From positions 2,542,001 to 2,606,000 of the forward strand of contig NZ_AP025305.1 in the NCBI RefSeq assembly GCF_036492635.1: a stretch of DNA of 64,000 bases. The letters run 5' to 3'. The stretch's first letter is position 1, and every line of letters starts with the position of its first letter. Made by a program: the position numbers and the translations under genes. Below are positions 28,166-36,738 of this stretch, piece after piece. The notes under the pieces are model-generated. The model was not told the origin of the DNA and ran no database searches. It was given only the letters and a program-made list of their open reading frames with translations. The DNA comes from Aureibacter tunicatorum. GTDB taxonomy: Bacteria; Bacteroidota; Bacteroidia; Cytophagales; Cyclobacteriaceae.

Positions 28166-29068
28166 TTATTTTACTAAAACATCGCTTTGATAAACTTCAT
28201 TTCTAGCGCTCATCAACGTGTTGTACAACAATGATGAAATCGTCATAGGACCTACACCACCTGGAACTGGAGTAATATGGCTTGCTTTTTCCTCACAAGA
28301 AGAGAATTCACAATCTCCCTTCAACACATACCCTCTTTTCTTCGAAGCATCTTCAACTCTTGTTATACCCACATCGATAACAACAGCTCCTTCTTTAACC
28401 ATATCTCCCTTGATGAATTCAGGAATACCAACCGCAACGATCAATATATCCGCTTGACGCGTATATTGCTCTAGACCTTGTGTATACCTATGGCACAAAG
28501 TAACAGTTGCATTACCCGGCTTTCCATTTCTAGCCATCAATATACTCATTGGCGAACCAACAATATTGCTTCGACCAACAACAACGCAATGCTTGCCAAA
28601 TGTATCGATATTATAATGCTCGATAAGCTTCAATATTCCAAATGGAGTAGCTGAAATATACGAAGGCAAGTTCTTAGTCATTCTTCCAACATTCACTGGG
28701 TGGAAACCATCCACATCCTTTTCAGGAACGATTCTATCAGTAACTTTCTGCACGGAGATATGCTTAGGCAAAGGCAACTGCACGATCAACCCGTCAATAT
28801 CATCGTCCGCATTGATATCTTCAACTACCTTCAACAATTCTTCCTCCGATATATCCGCAGGGAACCTCTTCAATGTAGACTTGAACCCAACTTCATCGCA
28901 AGCTTTAACTTTATGATTAACATAAGTTTGACTAGCTCCATCTTCACCAACCAAGATTGCTGCCAAGTGAGGTTGTTTTCCTCCTTCAGCGCGAAAAGCC
29001 TTTACTTCCTCTGCGATCTGGTCTTTAAGAGCTTGCGACGTAAGTTTGCCATCCAATATTTCTGCCAT
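28166..29068 (-). CDS. folD: Methylenetetrahydrofolate dehydrogenase / methenyltetrahydrofolate cyclohydrolase
   Basis: The 300-residue protein shows the FolD markers. YVNHKVKAC has Tyr49 and the catalytic Lys53, and IDGLIVQLPLPKH lies near 96. PVNVGRM is near 126, the NADP-binding VVVGRSNIVGSPMSILM near 162, and TPVPGGVGPMT near 268. FolD interconverts 5,10-methylene- and 10-formyl-tetrahydrofolate in two steps in the cytosol. Length is normal. It is alone in its transcription unit, with a 554-base spacer upstream. Confidence 0.96.
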   Translation of the reverse strand: MAEILDGKLTSQALKDQIAEEVKAFRAEGGKQPHLAAILVGEDGASQTYVNHKVKACDEVGFKSTLKRFPADISEEELLKVVEDINADDDIDGLIVQLPLPKHISVQKVTDRIVPEKDVDGFHPVNVGRMTKNLPSYISATPFGILKLIEHYNIDTFGKHCVVVGRSNIVGSPMSILMARNGKPGNATVTLCHRYTQGLEQYTRQADILIVAVGIPEFIKGDMVKEGAVVIDVGITRVEDASKKRGYVLKGDCEFSSCEEKASHITPVPGGVGPMTISSLLYNTLMSARNEVYQSDVLVK

Positions 29069-29622
29069 AATTAATTTGATTTTGTGTGATTATATGTAAC
29101 GAAATTAAAAAATTCAAATTAATTTTTAAACTTTTTGACATCATTTATTACATACATATGCATCTTTTTAATTTGCAATAAAATCCATTAAAAGAATCAT
29201 TAAAAATGATTGAACTTCTCCTAACATCAAAATTCATAATCAAAAGGTTAATCTATTGCTAAGCCAATAATTTATACTATGATAAATTATCAAAAAGATA
29301 ATACAAAAAGCCATTGATTCTTACATTACCTATACCGTTCTATCATTCCCGTTCAATTTGAGTCTTCATCGATAGCTTTTCAAAAAAACAATTTCCATAG
29401 TTTGAACACCAAATAAAACTCGAAAACTTCTTGATGAAATGAATATTTTTTAAAAAATGGCTAGGATTCAGATCAAAAATAATGATTTTTTCAAAATGTA
29501 ATCCAGATGTACCCTTCATTGTCAACAAAATTTAACAAGCCACGCCTACCTTGCCATCATCAAATTTGTTACAAACAGTCCACATTATAAGTGGCTGACA
29601 CAACGCAAAACTTTTAACAATC
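29069..29622. other. 554-base AT-rich spacer between folD and the GH92 gene
   Basis: I find no supported gene here; a 61-codon minus-strand frame (29343-29528) has no family features. The stretch must hold the divergent promoters. At 29282-29298 it contains ATAAATTATCAAAAAGA, which recurs exactly at 47079-47095. Confidence 0.6.
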
Positions 29623-31905
29623 ATGGTAAAAAAGCATTTGGGATTTTTGACATTAGCATTGGCAATGCTTGTCAATATTGCGATAGGTAAAGAAAAAGAA
29701 GACTTGGTTCAGCTAGTTAATCCGCTTATGGGTACTATGTCTGACTTTAGTCTGTCTAACGGTAATACCTACCCTGCCATTGCAACTCCTTGGGGAATGA
29801 ATTTTTGGACGCCTCAAACTTCAGAAAATGGCAATGGATGGACATATTCATACTCAGCAAAAACTATCCAAGGATTGAAGCAAACTCATCAACCTAGCCC
29901 TTGGATAAACGATTATGGCGCTTTTTCCTTAATGCCTGTGTCAGGAGAGGAAGTTTACAGCCAAAAAGACAGAGCTTCTTGGTTTTCACACAAAGCTGAA
30001 ATTGCCAAGCCTAATTATTACAAAGTTTACTTGGCTGACCATGATGTGACTGCTGAATTGACTCCTACGGAAAGATGCGCTCAGTTTAGATTTACATACC
30101 CAGAAGATCAATCAAATTACTTGGTGATTGACGCTTACCACAAAGGCTCATATGTAAAGTATATCCCTGAAGAAAACAAAATCATCGGATATGCAAAAAA
30201 CAATAGCGGTGGTGTTCCTGATAACTTTAAAAACTATTTTGTCATCTATCTTGGCTCTGATGTGGAAGAAGTTAAAATGTGGGATGTCGAGAAAGGTCTG
30301 AAAGAAACTCACGAGCTTGAAGGAGAGAATGTTGGAGCCCTTGTTAAATTCAAAACGCCGGGTCAAAAAGTTAACGTGAAAGTCGGCAGCTCATTTATAA
30401 GCTATGAGCAGGCTGAAATAAGCATCAAAAGAGAATTAGCCAACGACACTTTTGAGCAAACAAAGGAAAAAGCTTCTATGGCTTGGAACAATGAGCTAAA
30501 CAGAATCAAAATTCAAGGTGGAACTTTACAGCAACAAGAAACTTTTTATTCAACGCTTTACAGAGTATTGCTATTCCCTCGCAAGTTTTACGAATACAAT
30601 GAAAACGATGAAATAATTCACTATAGTCCATATAATGGAGAAGTGTTACCAGGATACATGTTTACTGACAATGGATTCTGGGACACTTTTCGTGCCGTAT
30701 TCCCATTCTTCACAGTTATGTATCAAGAATTGGATGCTCAAATCATGGAAGGTCTTGTGAACACTTACAAAGAAAGCGGTTGGTTGCCTGAGTGGGCAAG
30801 CCCAGGGCACAGAGATTGCATGATTGGCTCCAACTCAGCCTCACTAATTACTGACGCATATATCAAAGGCATCAGAGGTTACGATATTGAGACTTTATAT
30901 GAAGCTATGGTCAAAAATACCACCGGACACGGGCCTGAAAAATCTGTTGGTAGATATGGAGCAGAGTACTACAACAAATTAGGTTATGTGCCTTATGATG
31001 TGGATATACATGAAAATGCCGCAAGAACATTAGAATATGCATACGCTGACTATTGCATCTACGCACTAGGCGAGGAATTAGGGAAGCCTAAGAAAACTCA
31101 AAAGTTGTTTGCTCAAAGATCTCAAAACTATAAAAACCTTTATGACCCTGAAACAAAATGGATGCGAGGAAAGAATGAGGATGGAACATTCCAATCGCCT
31201 TTCAACCCTTTGAAATGGGGTGATGCTTTCACAGAAGGAAACAGCATGCACTATACTTGGTCAGTATTTCACGATGTGGAAGGGCTTATCAACCTTATGG
31301 GCGGTGAAGACGAGTTCACTGGAAAAATGGACGAAGTTTTCAATATGCCTCCTAAGTACGATTGTTCTTACTATGGTTTCCCAATACATGAAATCAGAGA
31401 AATGCAGATTGCGGATATGGGGAACTATGCTCACGGCAACCAGCCTATTCAGCATATGATCTACCTTTACAACTATGCTGGACAACCTTGGAAAGCACAA
31501 CAAAGAGTTAGAGAAGTGATGGATAAACTTTATTTCGCTACTCCTGACGGATATTGCGGTGATGAAGATAATGGACAAACTTCCGCTTGGTATGTATTTT
31601 CAGCCATGGGATTCTATCCTGTAGCTCCAGGTACAACTCAATATGTTTTCGGTAGCCCATTATTTGAAAAAGTAGAATTGACATTGGAAAATGGAAATAC
31701 TTTTGAAATCGAAGCGCAAGGCAACTCGAAAGAGAACATCTATGTCGACCAAATAAGACTAAACGGTCAAGTTTATGACAAGAACTTCATTGAGCATGAC
31801 GACATCATGAACGGAGGCAAGCTTCAATTTAAAATGATCGATACTCCAAATAAAGAAAGAGGCACTTCTGAAGAAAGTAAACCATTCTCTTTCTCAACTA
31901 AGTAA
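29623..31905 (+). CDS. GH92 alpha-1,2-mannosidase, exported
   Basis: The 760-residue protein has a signal peptide (MVKKHLGFLTLALAMLVNIAIG). The GH92 opening VNPLMGT, SNGNTYPAIATPWGMNFWTPQT follows. In the barrel half are GYMFTDNGFWDTFRA near 344, LPEWASPGH near 388, AHGNQPIQHMIYLYNYAGQPW near 604 and DNGQTSAWYVFSAMGFYPVAPG near 648. The family comprises Ca2+-dependent exo-mannosidases that trim alpha-linked mannose from N-glycans or yeast mannan, and Bacteroidota are rich in them. No SusC/SusD pair accompanies it, so it is an isolated enzyme rather than part of a full utilisation locus. No T9SS C-terminal domain was seen. Confidence 0.93.
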   Translation: MVKKHLGFLTLALAMLVNIAIGKEKEDLVQLVNPLMGTMSDFSLSNGNTYPAIATPWGMNFWTPQTSENGNGWTYSYSAKTIQGLKQTHQPSPWINDYGAFSLMPVSGEEVYSQKDRASWFSHKAEIAKPNYYKVYLADHDVTAELTPTERCAQFRFTYPEDQSNYLVIDAYHKGSYVKYIPEENKIIGYAKNNSGGVPDNFKNYFVIYLGSDVEEVKMWDVEKGLKETHELEGENVGALVKFKTPGQKVNVKVGSSFISYEQAEISIKRELANDTFEQTKEKASMAWNNELNRIKIQGGTLQQQETFYSTLYRVLLFPRKFYEYNENDEIIHYSPYNGEVLPGYMFTDNGFWDTFRAVFPFFTVMYQELDAQIMEGLVNTYKESGWLPEWASPGHRDCMIGSNSASLITDAYIKGIRGYDIETLYEAMVKNTTGHGPEKSVGRYGAEYYNKLGYVPYDVDIHENAARTLEYAYADYCIYALGEELGKPKKTQKLFAQRSQNYKNLYDPETKWMRGKNEDGTFQSPFNPLKWGDAFTEGNSMHYTWSVFHDVEGLINLMGGEDEFTGKMDEVFNMPPKYDCSYYGFPIHEIREMQIADMGNYAHGNQPIQHMIYLYNYAGQPWKAQQRVREVMDKLYFATPDGYCGDEDNGQTSAWYVFSAMGFYPVAPGTTQYVFGSPLFEKVELTLENGNTFEIEAQGNSKENIYVDQIRLNGQVYDKNFIEHDDIMNGGKLQFKMIDTPNKERGTSEESKPFSFSTK

Positions 31906-31927
31906 AATAACTCCCCCTATATATTTT

Positions 31928-31960
31928 AAAAGCCACAAGACTTCTGACTTGTGGCTTTTT
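31928..31960. terminator. Bidirectional terminator between GH92 and phoD
   Basis: AAAAGCCACAAG and CTTGTGGCTTTT form a perfect 12-bp stem with an 8-base loop and A/T flanks. It lies between convergent genes. Confidence 0.9.
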
Positions 31961-31978
31961 CCTTATCTTATCATCATA

Positions 31979-33688
31979 TCAAACTACTACGCTATGCCCT
32001 TTGCTGGCATTATAAGATTTCGATTCAATTGCATCGATATAAATCCATTCCACATTAGCTGAATTGTTGTCAAACACCACTGCAAGATAGCCTCTATCCT
32101 TTGCATTTAGATACTTCAAATCCGAAATCAACACTTGAAAGGCTTGCTCAAATGCTGGCGCGGATTGCGAATCCAAATTCAAGTACTTTTCCAAACCAGG
32201 CGAAGTCACAGATGCTGTAGCCAATTCTTGACCTATTAAATTTCCTTCACCATCTGTCAAATCATTATTCCAAGCATTATGAGTATCTCCCGCCAACACG
32301 ATCAACCTTTTCCCTTGAAATGCTTTTAAAACCATCTCTCTTTCAACTGGATAACCATCCCAAGCATCCAAATTATATGGCAACGCATTCGTTACTCTCG
32401 CTTTTTCATGATCAGTCAATGTTGGGTCATTAGCCTCAATTCTCATTTTTATAGCCACCAACTCTCCTATCAATGTCTGCAAACGAATAAACGCTTCCTC
32501 ATCCGAATTACCAGAAGCTACTTGATTTGTCAATAACAATAACTCAACAGGCAAAACCATCTTCCCCATCAACACTTGTTGTCCCAACACTTGCCAGGTC
32601 GCTTGGCTAGTTGTCGATTTCTCAATCAACCATTGCCTCTGCTCAACTCCCAAAATCGTACGATTTTGATCCGTCAAATCAGCCATGAACTTTGCAACAT
32701 CCAGTCCGGTATCAGTAAAATAATCAGCATAATCCAACTGCTTGTCTCTGCCATAGACTCTGGTATCCAACATCAAAAGATCCACCAAACCACCGATTTC
32801 CAAATGCCTGTAAATTCTTTCCGAACCTTGATCCACATTCAACTTTGGCAAATACTCGCTATACGCTTTTATAGCGTTCATTTTTCTTTCATTGAAATCG
32901 CCTTCACCTTCATTATGGTTTACAGCGCCATTCTTATACGTATTATCTGTAATCTCATGATCATCCCACACGCATATGAACGGTTTATTCTGATGCGCCA
33001 ACATTAAGTCCTCATCGCCTCGATACTGTTTATACCTTGTTCGATAATCATCTAAAGATATGATTTCAGTGCTAGGCTTAACATCACGTCCCGATACCTT
33101 TGTAAAATCACCTGAGCCATATCCACCTGCTCCATGCTCATAAATATAGTCGCCTAAGTGAACGACTAAATCAGCGTCAGATTCCGCTATTTCCTTGTAT
33201 ACATTGAAATATCCAGCAGGGTAATTTGAGCAGGAACAAACCGCCATTTTGATTGATGAAATATCTTGAGCAAATGTCAATGTATTGCCAACGCGAGAAA
33301 CAGCTTGATCTTTCACGCATGAAAATCTATAATACAGCTTGAGGCCACTATCCAAATCCCTAACTTCAATCGAAAGCGTATTATCATTAGCAGAATCAAC
33401 AATTGCTTTTTTTGTCCTGATAATATTCTCAAAGCCAGCATCCGAAGCTATTTCTGCTATCAATTCCGAACCAGATTCTCCATTATACCGAGTCCATATA
33501 ATCACGCCATCCAATGTGGGGTCAAAACTCGCCACACCATGTTCAAAATTCTTTTGCTGGAATGATTCAACTTCAATTCTTGGCGACTGTTGATTTTCTT
33601 CATCAGATTTACAGCTTACCAAGTTCAATGGAAGAATCATTCCTCCTGAAGCCAACAAAGCTTTGTTTAAAAATTTTCTACGTTGCAT
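31979..33688 (-). CDS. phoD: PhoD-family alkaline phosphatase, lipoprotein
   Basis: The 569-residue protein begins QRRKFLNKALLASGG, a twin-arginine-like signal, and then has a lipobox (LNLVSC, Cys about 26), so it is probably Tat-exported and lipid-anchored. The PhoD core follows: GVASFDPTLDGVIIWTR near 50, CSNYPAGYF near 152, HLGDYIYEHGAGG near 176, WDDHEITDN near 239 and the metal-ligand motif LAGDTHNAW near 460. The family comprises Ca/Fe phosphodiesterases or phosphatases that free phosphate from organic phosphates. It is monocistronic with its own terminator. The signal type is an inference from the RR and lipobox. Confidence 0.9.
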   Translation of the reverse strand: MQRRKFLNKALLASGGMILPLNLVSCKSDEENQQSPRIEVESFQQKNFEHGVASFDPTLDGVIIWTRYNGESGSELIAEIASDAGFENIIRTKKAIVDSANDNTLSIEVRDLDSGLKLYYRFSCVKDQAVSRVGNTLTFAQDISSIKMAVCSCSNYPAGYFNVYKEIAESDADLVVHLGDYIYEHGAGGYGSGDFTKVSGRDVKPSTEIISLDDYRTRYKQYRGDEDLMLAHQNKPFICVWDDHEITDNTYKNGAVNHNEGEGDFNERKMNAIKAYSEYLPKLNVDQGSERIYRHLEIGGLVDLLMLDTRVYGRDKQLDYADYFTDTGLDVAKFMADLTDQNRTILGVEQRQWLIEKSTTSQATWQVLGQQVLMGKMVLPVELLLLTNQVASGNSDEEAFIRLQTLIGELVAIKMRIEANDPTLTDHEKARVTNALPYNLDAWDGYPVEREMVLKAFQGKRLIVLAGDTHNAWNNDLTDGEGNLIGQELATASVTSPGLEKYLNLDSQSAPAFEQAFQVLISDLKYLNAKDRGYLAVVFDNNSANVEWIYIDAIESKSYNASKGHSVVV

Positions 33689-33824
33689 CGGTTATCATTT
33701 TATATATCAAAAACCGAAACTACAAATCAAAAATTAGTCTTTAATTGCCTAATTATTAATTAAATTTTACCACATCATCTTAGTTTTATTCATATATTAG
33801 TTCATAAATCTAATTTATAAAAAA

Positions 33825-35771
33825 CTATAGCTCCATTTCAATAATCTTGAATTCAATACGTCGATTTTGCGCTCTTCCTTCTTCAGTGTTATTTGACACC
33901 TTAGGCTGAGACTCTCCATATCCTTTATATGTCACTTTTTCACTAGGTATGCCTGAATCAACAAGATAATCATACACAGCCTTCGCTCTATTCAAAGAAA
34001 GTTTGTCATTAAAGCTCTCCGCACCTATATCATCCGTGTGACCACCAATCTCGATAATCAATGACGGATTCGAATGAAGAAAATCTGTGAGCTTATCCAA
34101 CTCCACTTTTGACTTTTCTTTTAGTTCATAGCTATTTGAAGCAAAAAACACATTTTTCAACTCAGCATTCACCAACTCTTCTATCGGGTCCATCTCAATG
34201 TCAAGAAATATCGCTTCCGCTTCATCAAATTGTTTTTGAGAATAATTAAATGATAATGACTTGAATAAATATCCTTTAGAAGTGGCAAATATACCGTATT
34301 CCTTGCCCTCGGTAAGCACTATCGCATACTGTCCATTAAGTTTATCAGAATAAACCTTAGACATCAAACTATCTTTACGAAGATCATACAACTCCAAGTC
34401 CGCTCGCAATGCTTTCTTAGTTTTAGAATCTCTTACAACGCCTGCTATGTAGTTCGTCTTCTTTTTTATTCGAAGTTTCTCAGGCATATCAAAGGAGTAA
34501 ATATGGCTATATACTTTCGCGTCTATGGTTTCATCTTCCGAGTAATATGCTTTTCTGCCATCAGTTGAGACAACCAAGGAAATTTGATCTAAATGATTGT
34601 TGATTGGATATCCCAAATTAACAGGTTTTTCCCAACCTCCCAGCTCATTTTTATCACTATAAAACAAATCATATCCTCCCATTCCCGCATGTCCATTAGA
34701 CGCGAAATACAATCTATCTCCACTTGAATGTATGAAAGGGCCAATGTCTTCTCCTTCTGTATTGATAATCGAGCCCAAGTTAATCGCTTTTCCCCATTCA
34801 TTATTCTCATCCAAATAAGAGACATAAATGTCTCGGCCTCCAAAACCACCAGAACGAGCCGACACAAAATACAATGTTCTTCCATCAGCAGACAAAGATG
34901 GTTGAGATTCCCATGCCGCGCTATTAATATTCAAGCCCATATTCATAGGTTTTGTCCAGCTGTCTCCCACTTTATAAGAGATAAACAAATCGCAACTACC
35001 CACATTGTTTCTACCCTCTTGACAAGAAGTAAAAATCATCGTCTTGCCATCAGCAGAAATAGAGCATGTTCCCTCGTTTGCGGGTGTATTGATATTTTCC
35101 GAAATACTCACTGGTTCAGACCAAGAGCCATTATCCAAATGACTTACAAATATATCTTCGTCGGCAATTTGGGCAAATTGCTCTCTTCTTGTAAAATAAA
35201 TAGTTTTTCCATCCACTGTAAAAGTCGGAAAATATTGCAAAGCGAATTTATTCAGAGGCTCTGGAAGACGCTCAGGACTATAAGGCAATTCCTCTTGCAT
35301 TGCTTTTTTAGCGAACTCAACATTTCTAAGTATTTTCTCTGATTTTGCTTTTTTTCTCGGATCTCTTGGGTTAGCGGCTAAATGCTTTCTAGCCATTTTT
35401 TCCGCATTTTCATAATCCCCCTTTTGCATGCAAACTTCCGCCAAGACAGGAAATAATGACGGATGATTCAATCCAGTAACTCCAGCATTCATTAAACGGT
35501 TGAATACTTCATAATAAGATTTCTGATCTCTCTTAATTTCATAGCAAGTAGCCAACTCCATATAAGCTCTCACAAAGTGCGGATCTTTCTCAATCGCCTT
35601 ATTCAAGCTTTCAATAGCTTTGGGAAAATCTCTTTTTCTCAATTGATCAATCGCTTGATCGTAAAGTTTCTGGGCTTTTTTATTTACTGGTGTCTGTTGA
35701 GCGATAGTTTCAAACGAACCAAAAATCAAAAAAAATACAAAATAAAACAGAAACAGTAGTTTTTTAAACAT
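33825..35771 (-). CDS. PorE-like T9SS protein: TPR, PD40, CRD and OmpA domains
   Basis: The 648-residue product has a signal peptide (MFKKLLFLFYFVFFLIFGSF) and TPR repeats from about 30 to 150 (LRKRDFPKAIESLNKAIEKDP). A PD40 propeller from about 190 to 430 includes QPSLSADGRTLYFVSARSGGFGG and GDRLYFASNGHAGMGGYDLFYSD. A carboxypeptidase-regulatory-like domain starts at IAGVVRDSKTKKAL, and a C-terminal OmpA domain contains IGGHTDDIGAESFNDKLSLNRA and NRRIEFKI. This is the domain order of PorE, which anchors the type IX secretion machinery to peptidoglycan. It resembles the 15.2-17.3 kb protein but has clearer TPRs. No other por genes adjoin it. Confidence 0.85.
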   Translation of the reverse strand: MFKKLLFLFYFVFFLIFGSFETIAQQTPVNKKAQKLYDQAIDQLRKRDFPKAIESLNKAIEKDPHFVRAYMELATCYEIKRDQKSYYEVFNRLMNAGVTGLNHPSLFPVLAEVCMQKGDYENAEKMARKHLAANPRDPRKKAKSEKILRNVEFAKKAMQEELPYSPERLPEPLNKFALQYFPTFTVDGKTIYFTRREQFAQIADEDIFVSHLDNGSWSEPVSISENINTPANEGTCSISADGKTMIFTSCQEGRNNVGSCDLFISYKVGDSWTKPMNMGLNINSAAWESQPSLSADGRTLYFVSARSGGFGGRDIYVSYLDENNEWGKAINLGSIINTEGEDIGPFIHSSGDRLYFASNGHAGMGGYDLFYSDKNELGGWEKPVNLGYPINNHLDQISLVVSTDGRKAYYSEDETIDAKVYSHIYSFDMPEKLRIKKKTNYIAGVVRDSKTKKALRADLELYDLRKDSLMSKVYSDKLNGQYAIVLTEGKEYGIFATSKGYLFKSLSFNYSQKQFDEAEAIFLDIEMDPIEELVNAELKNVFFASNSYELKEKSKVELDKLTDFLHSNPSLIIEIGGHTDDIGAESFNDKLSLNRAKAVYDYLVDSGIPSEKVTYKGYGESQPKVSNNTEEGRAQNRRIEFKIIEMEL

Positions 35772-35888
35772 AATTAAGCATTTAGGTTTTATAAGCTATC
35801 CCTATGAATAAAGCCAATCTTAAAATAAGAACAGCTTTAAAAATATTTGTAACTTATAACCTAATATGCTGAAAAAAGTTAAAATTTA

Positions 35889-36554
35889 CTAAGGTATGTT
35901 CAGAAACTTATGCGTCTGCAAACTCAATCTCCATTTGGGGTTTTCCTGAATATAGCTTATGATCAGCGGAGACATTTCATCGGATTTTGACCATTCAGGT
36001 TGCATATACAACATGCAATCATCATTCACCAACTCAGCATATTGTTCGGCCCATTTAAAATCATTTCGATTATATATCACCACTTTAAGCTCATTTGCCG
36101 CTGCATAAATGCTCTCGTGAGGCTTTTTGAATTTTTTAGGAGAAAAGCAAACCCAATCCCACTCTCCTGTAACCGGATGAGCTCCTGAAGTCTCAATATT
36201 AGTCTGAAAACCATTATCCTTAAGAGCTTTTGTCAAAGGTCCGCAATCATACATCAACGGCTCCCCTCCCGTTACGATCGCAAGTCTTCCATTATGGCTC
36301 ATGGCATCTTCTACGATTTGGCCTATTTGATATACTGGATGAGCCAAAGCATCCCAAGACTCTTTGACATCACACCAAAAACATTCCACATCACAACCTC
36401 CAAGTCTAATGAAATAAGCGGCATGCCCTTGGTAAAAGCCTTCCCCTTGCAAGGTGTAAAACGACTCCATAATCGGCAACGCTTCACCTCGCTCTATCAT
36501 TTTTTTCTCTTCTTCCTTATTGTTGTTTTCCACTTTCATACGATTATTCGACAT
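35889..36554 (-). CDS. queE: 7-carboxy-7-deazaguanine synthase (radical SAM)
   Basis: In this 221-residue protein the radical-SAM cluster motif is the standard C-x3-C-x2-C (CDVECFWC, Cys54, Cys58, Cys61). ESFYTLQGEGFYQG precedes it, and TGGEPLMYD near 96 and the C-terminal LQTHKFLNIP are QueE signatures. QueE makes the 7-deazaguanine core of queuosine and related modified nucleosides from 6-carboxytetrahydropterin. The other que genes are not in the window. A long N-terminal extension (residues 1-27, charged) could mean the true start is one of the internal ATGs at residues 6 or 19. Confidence 0.93.
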   Translation of the reverse strand: MSNNRMKVENNNKEEEKKMIERGEALPIMESFYTLQGEGFYQGHAAYFIRLGGCDVECFWCDVKESWDALAHPVYQIGQIVEDAMSHNGRLAIVTGGEPLMYDCGPLTKALKDNGFQTNIETSGAHPVTGEWDWVCFSPKKFKKPHESIYAAANELKVVIYNRNDFKWAEQYAELVNDDCMLYMQPEWSKSDEMSPLIISYIQENPKWRLSLQTHKFLNIP

Positions 36555-36680
36555 GCAAGTTAATAAATCTTTCGCTAACGAGACCCAGTTTATTCCCCCC
36601 TTTTAACGACAAAGAAAAGATAATGATATTCACCCCATGATAAATTTCTTCTACGCTTCACGAAAAATTAATTTTTCCAA

Positions 36681-36694
36681 TAAGCTTAAGCTTA
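36681..36694. promoter_or_regulatory. 14-bp perfect palindrome upstream of typA
   Basis: TAAGCTTAAGCTTA is its own reverse complement. It sits just upstream of the probable -7 box of typA, where a -33 element or operator would lie. Confidence 0.35.
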
Positions 36695-36706
36695 AAAACA
36701 TTTTGC

Positions 36707-36714
36707 TATTTTTG
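36707..36714 (+). promoter_or_regulatory. Probable -7 box of the typA promoter
   Basis: TATTTTTG matches the Bacteroidota -7 consensus TAnnTTTG, with its last base 24 bases before the typA ATG. No clear TTG -33 element is seen; a palindrome occupies the area. Confidence 0.45.
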
Positions 36715-36738
36715 CGGAGATAAAGTATACTGTAAATC

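Noticed and set aside
28700-29074. Plus-strand open frame of 124 codons inside folD
   Set aside because: It is antisense of folD, with no start signals or family features.
29343-29528. 61-codon minus-strand frame in the folD-GH92 spacer
   Set aside because: No family features, an aromatic-rich random-looking composition and no partner genes.
34728-35342. Plus-strand open frame of 204 codons inside the PorE-like gene
   Set aside because: It is antisense to a well supported gene, with an arginine- and cysteine-rich composition typical of a shadow frame.
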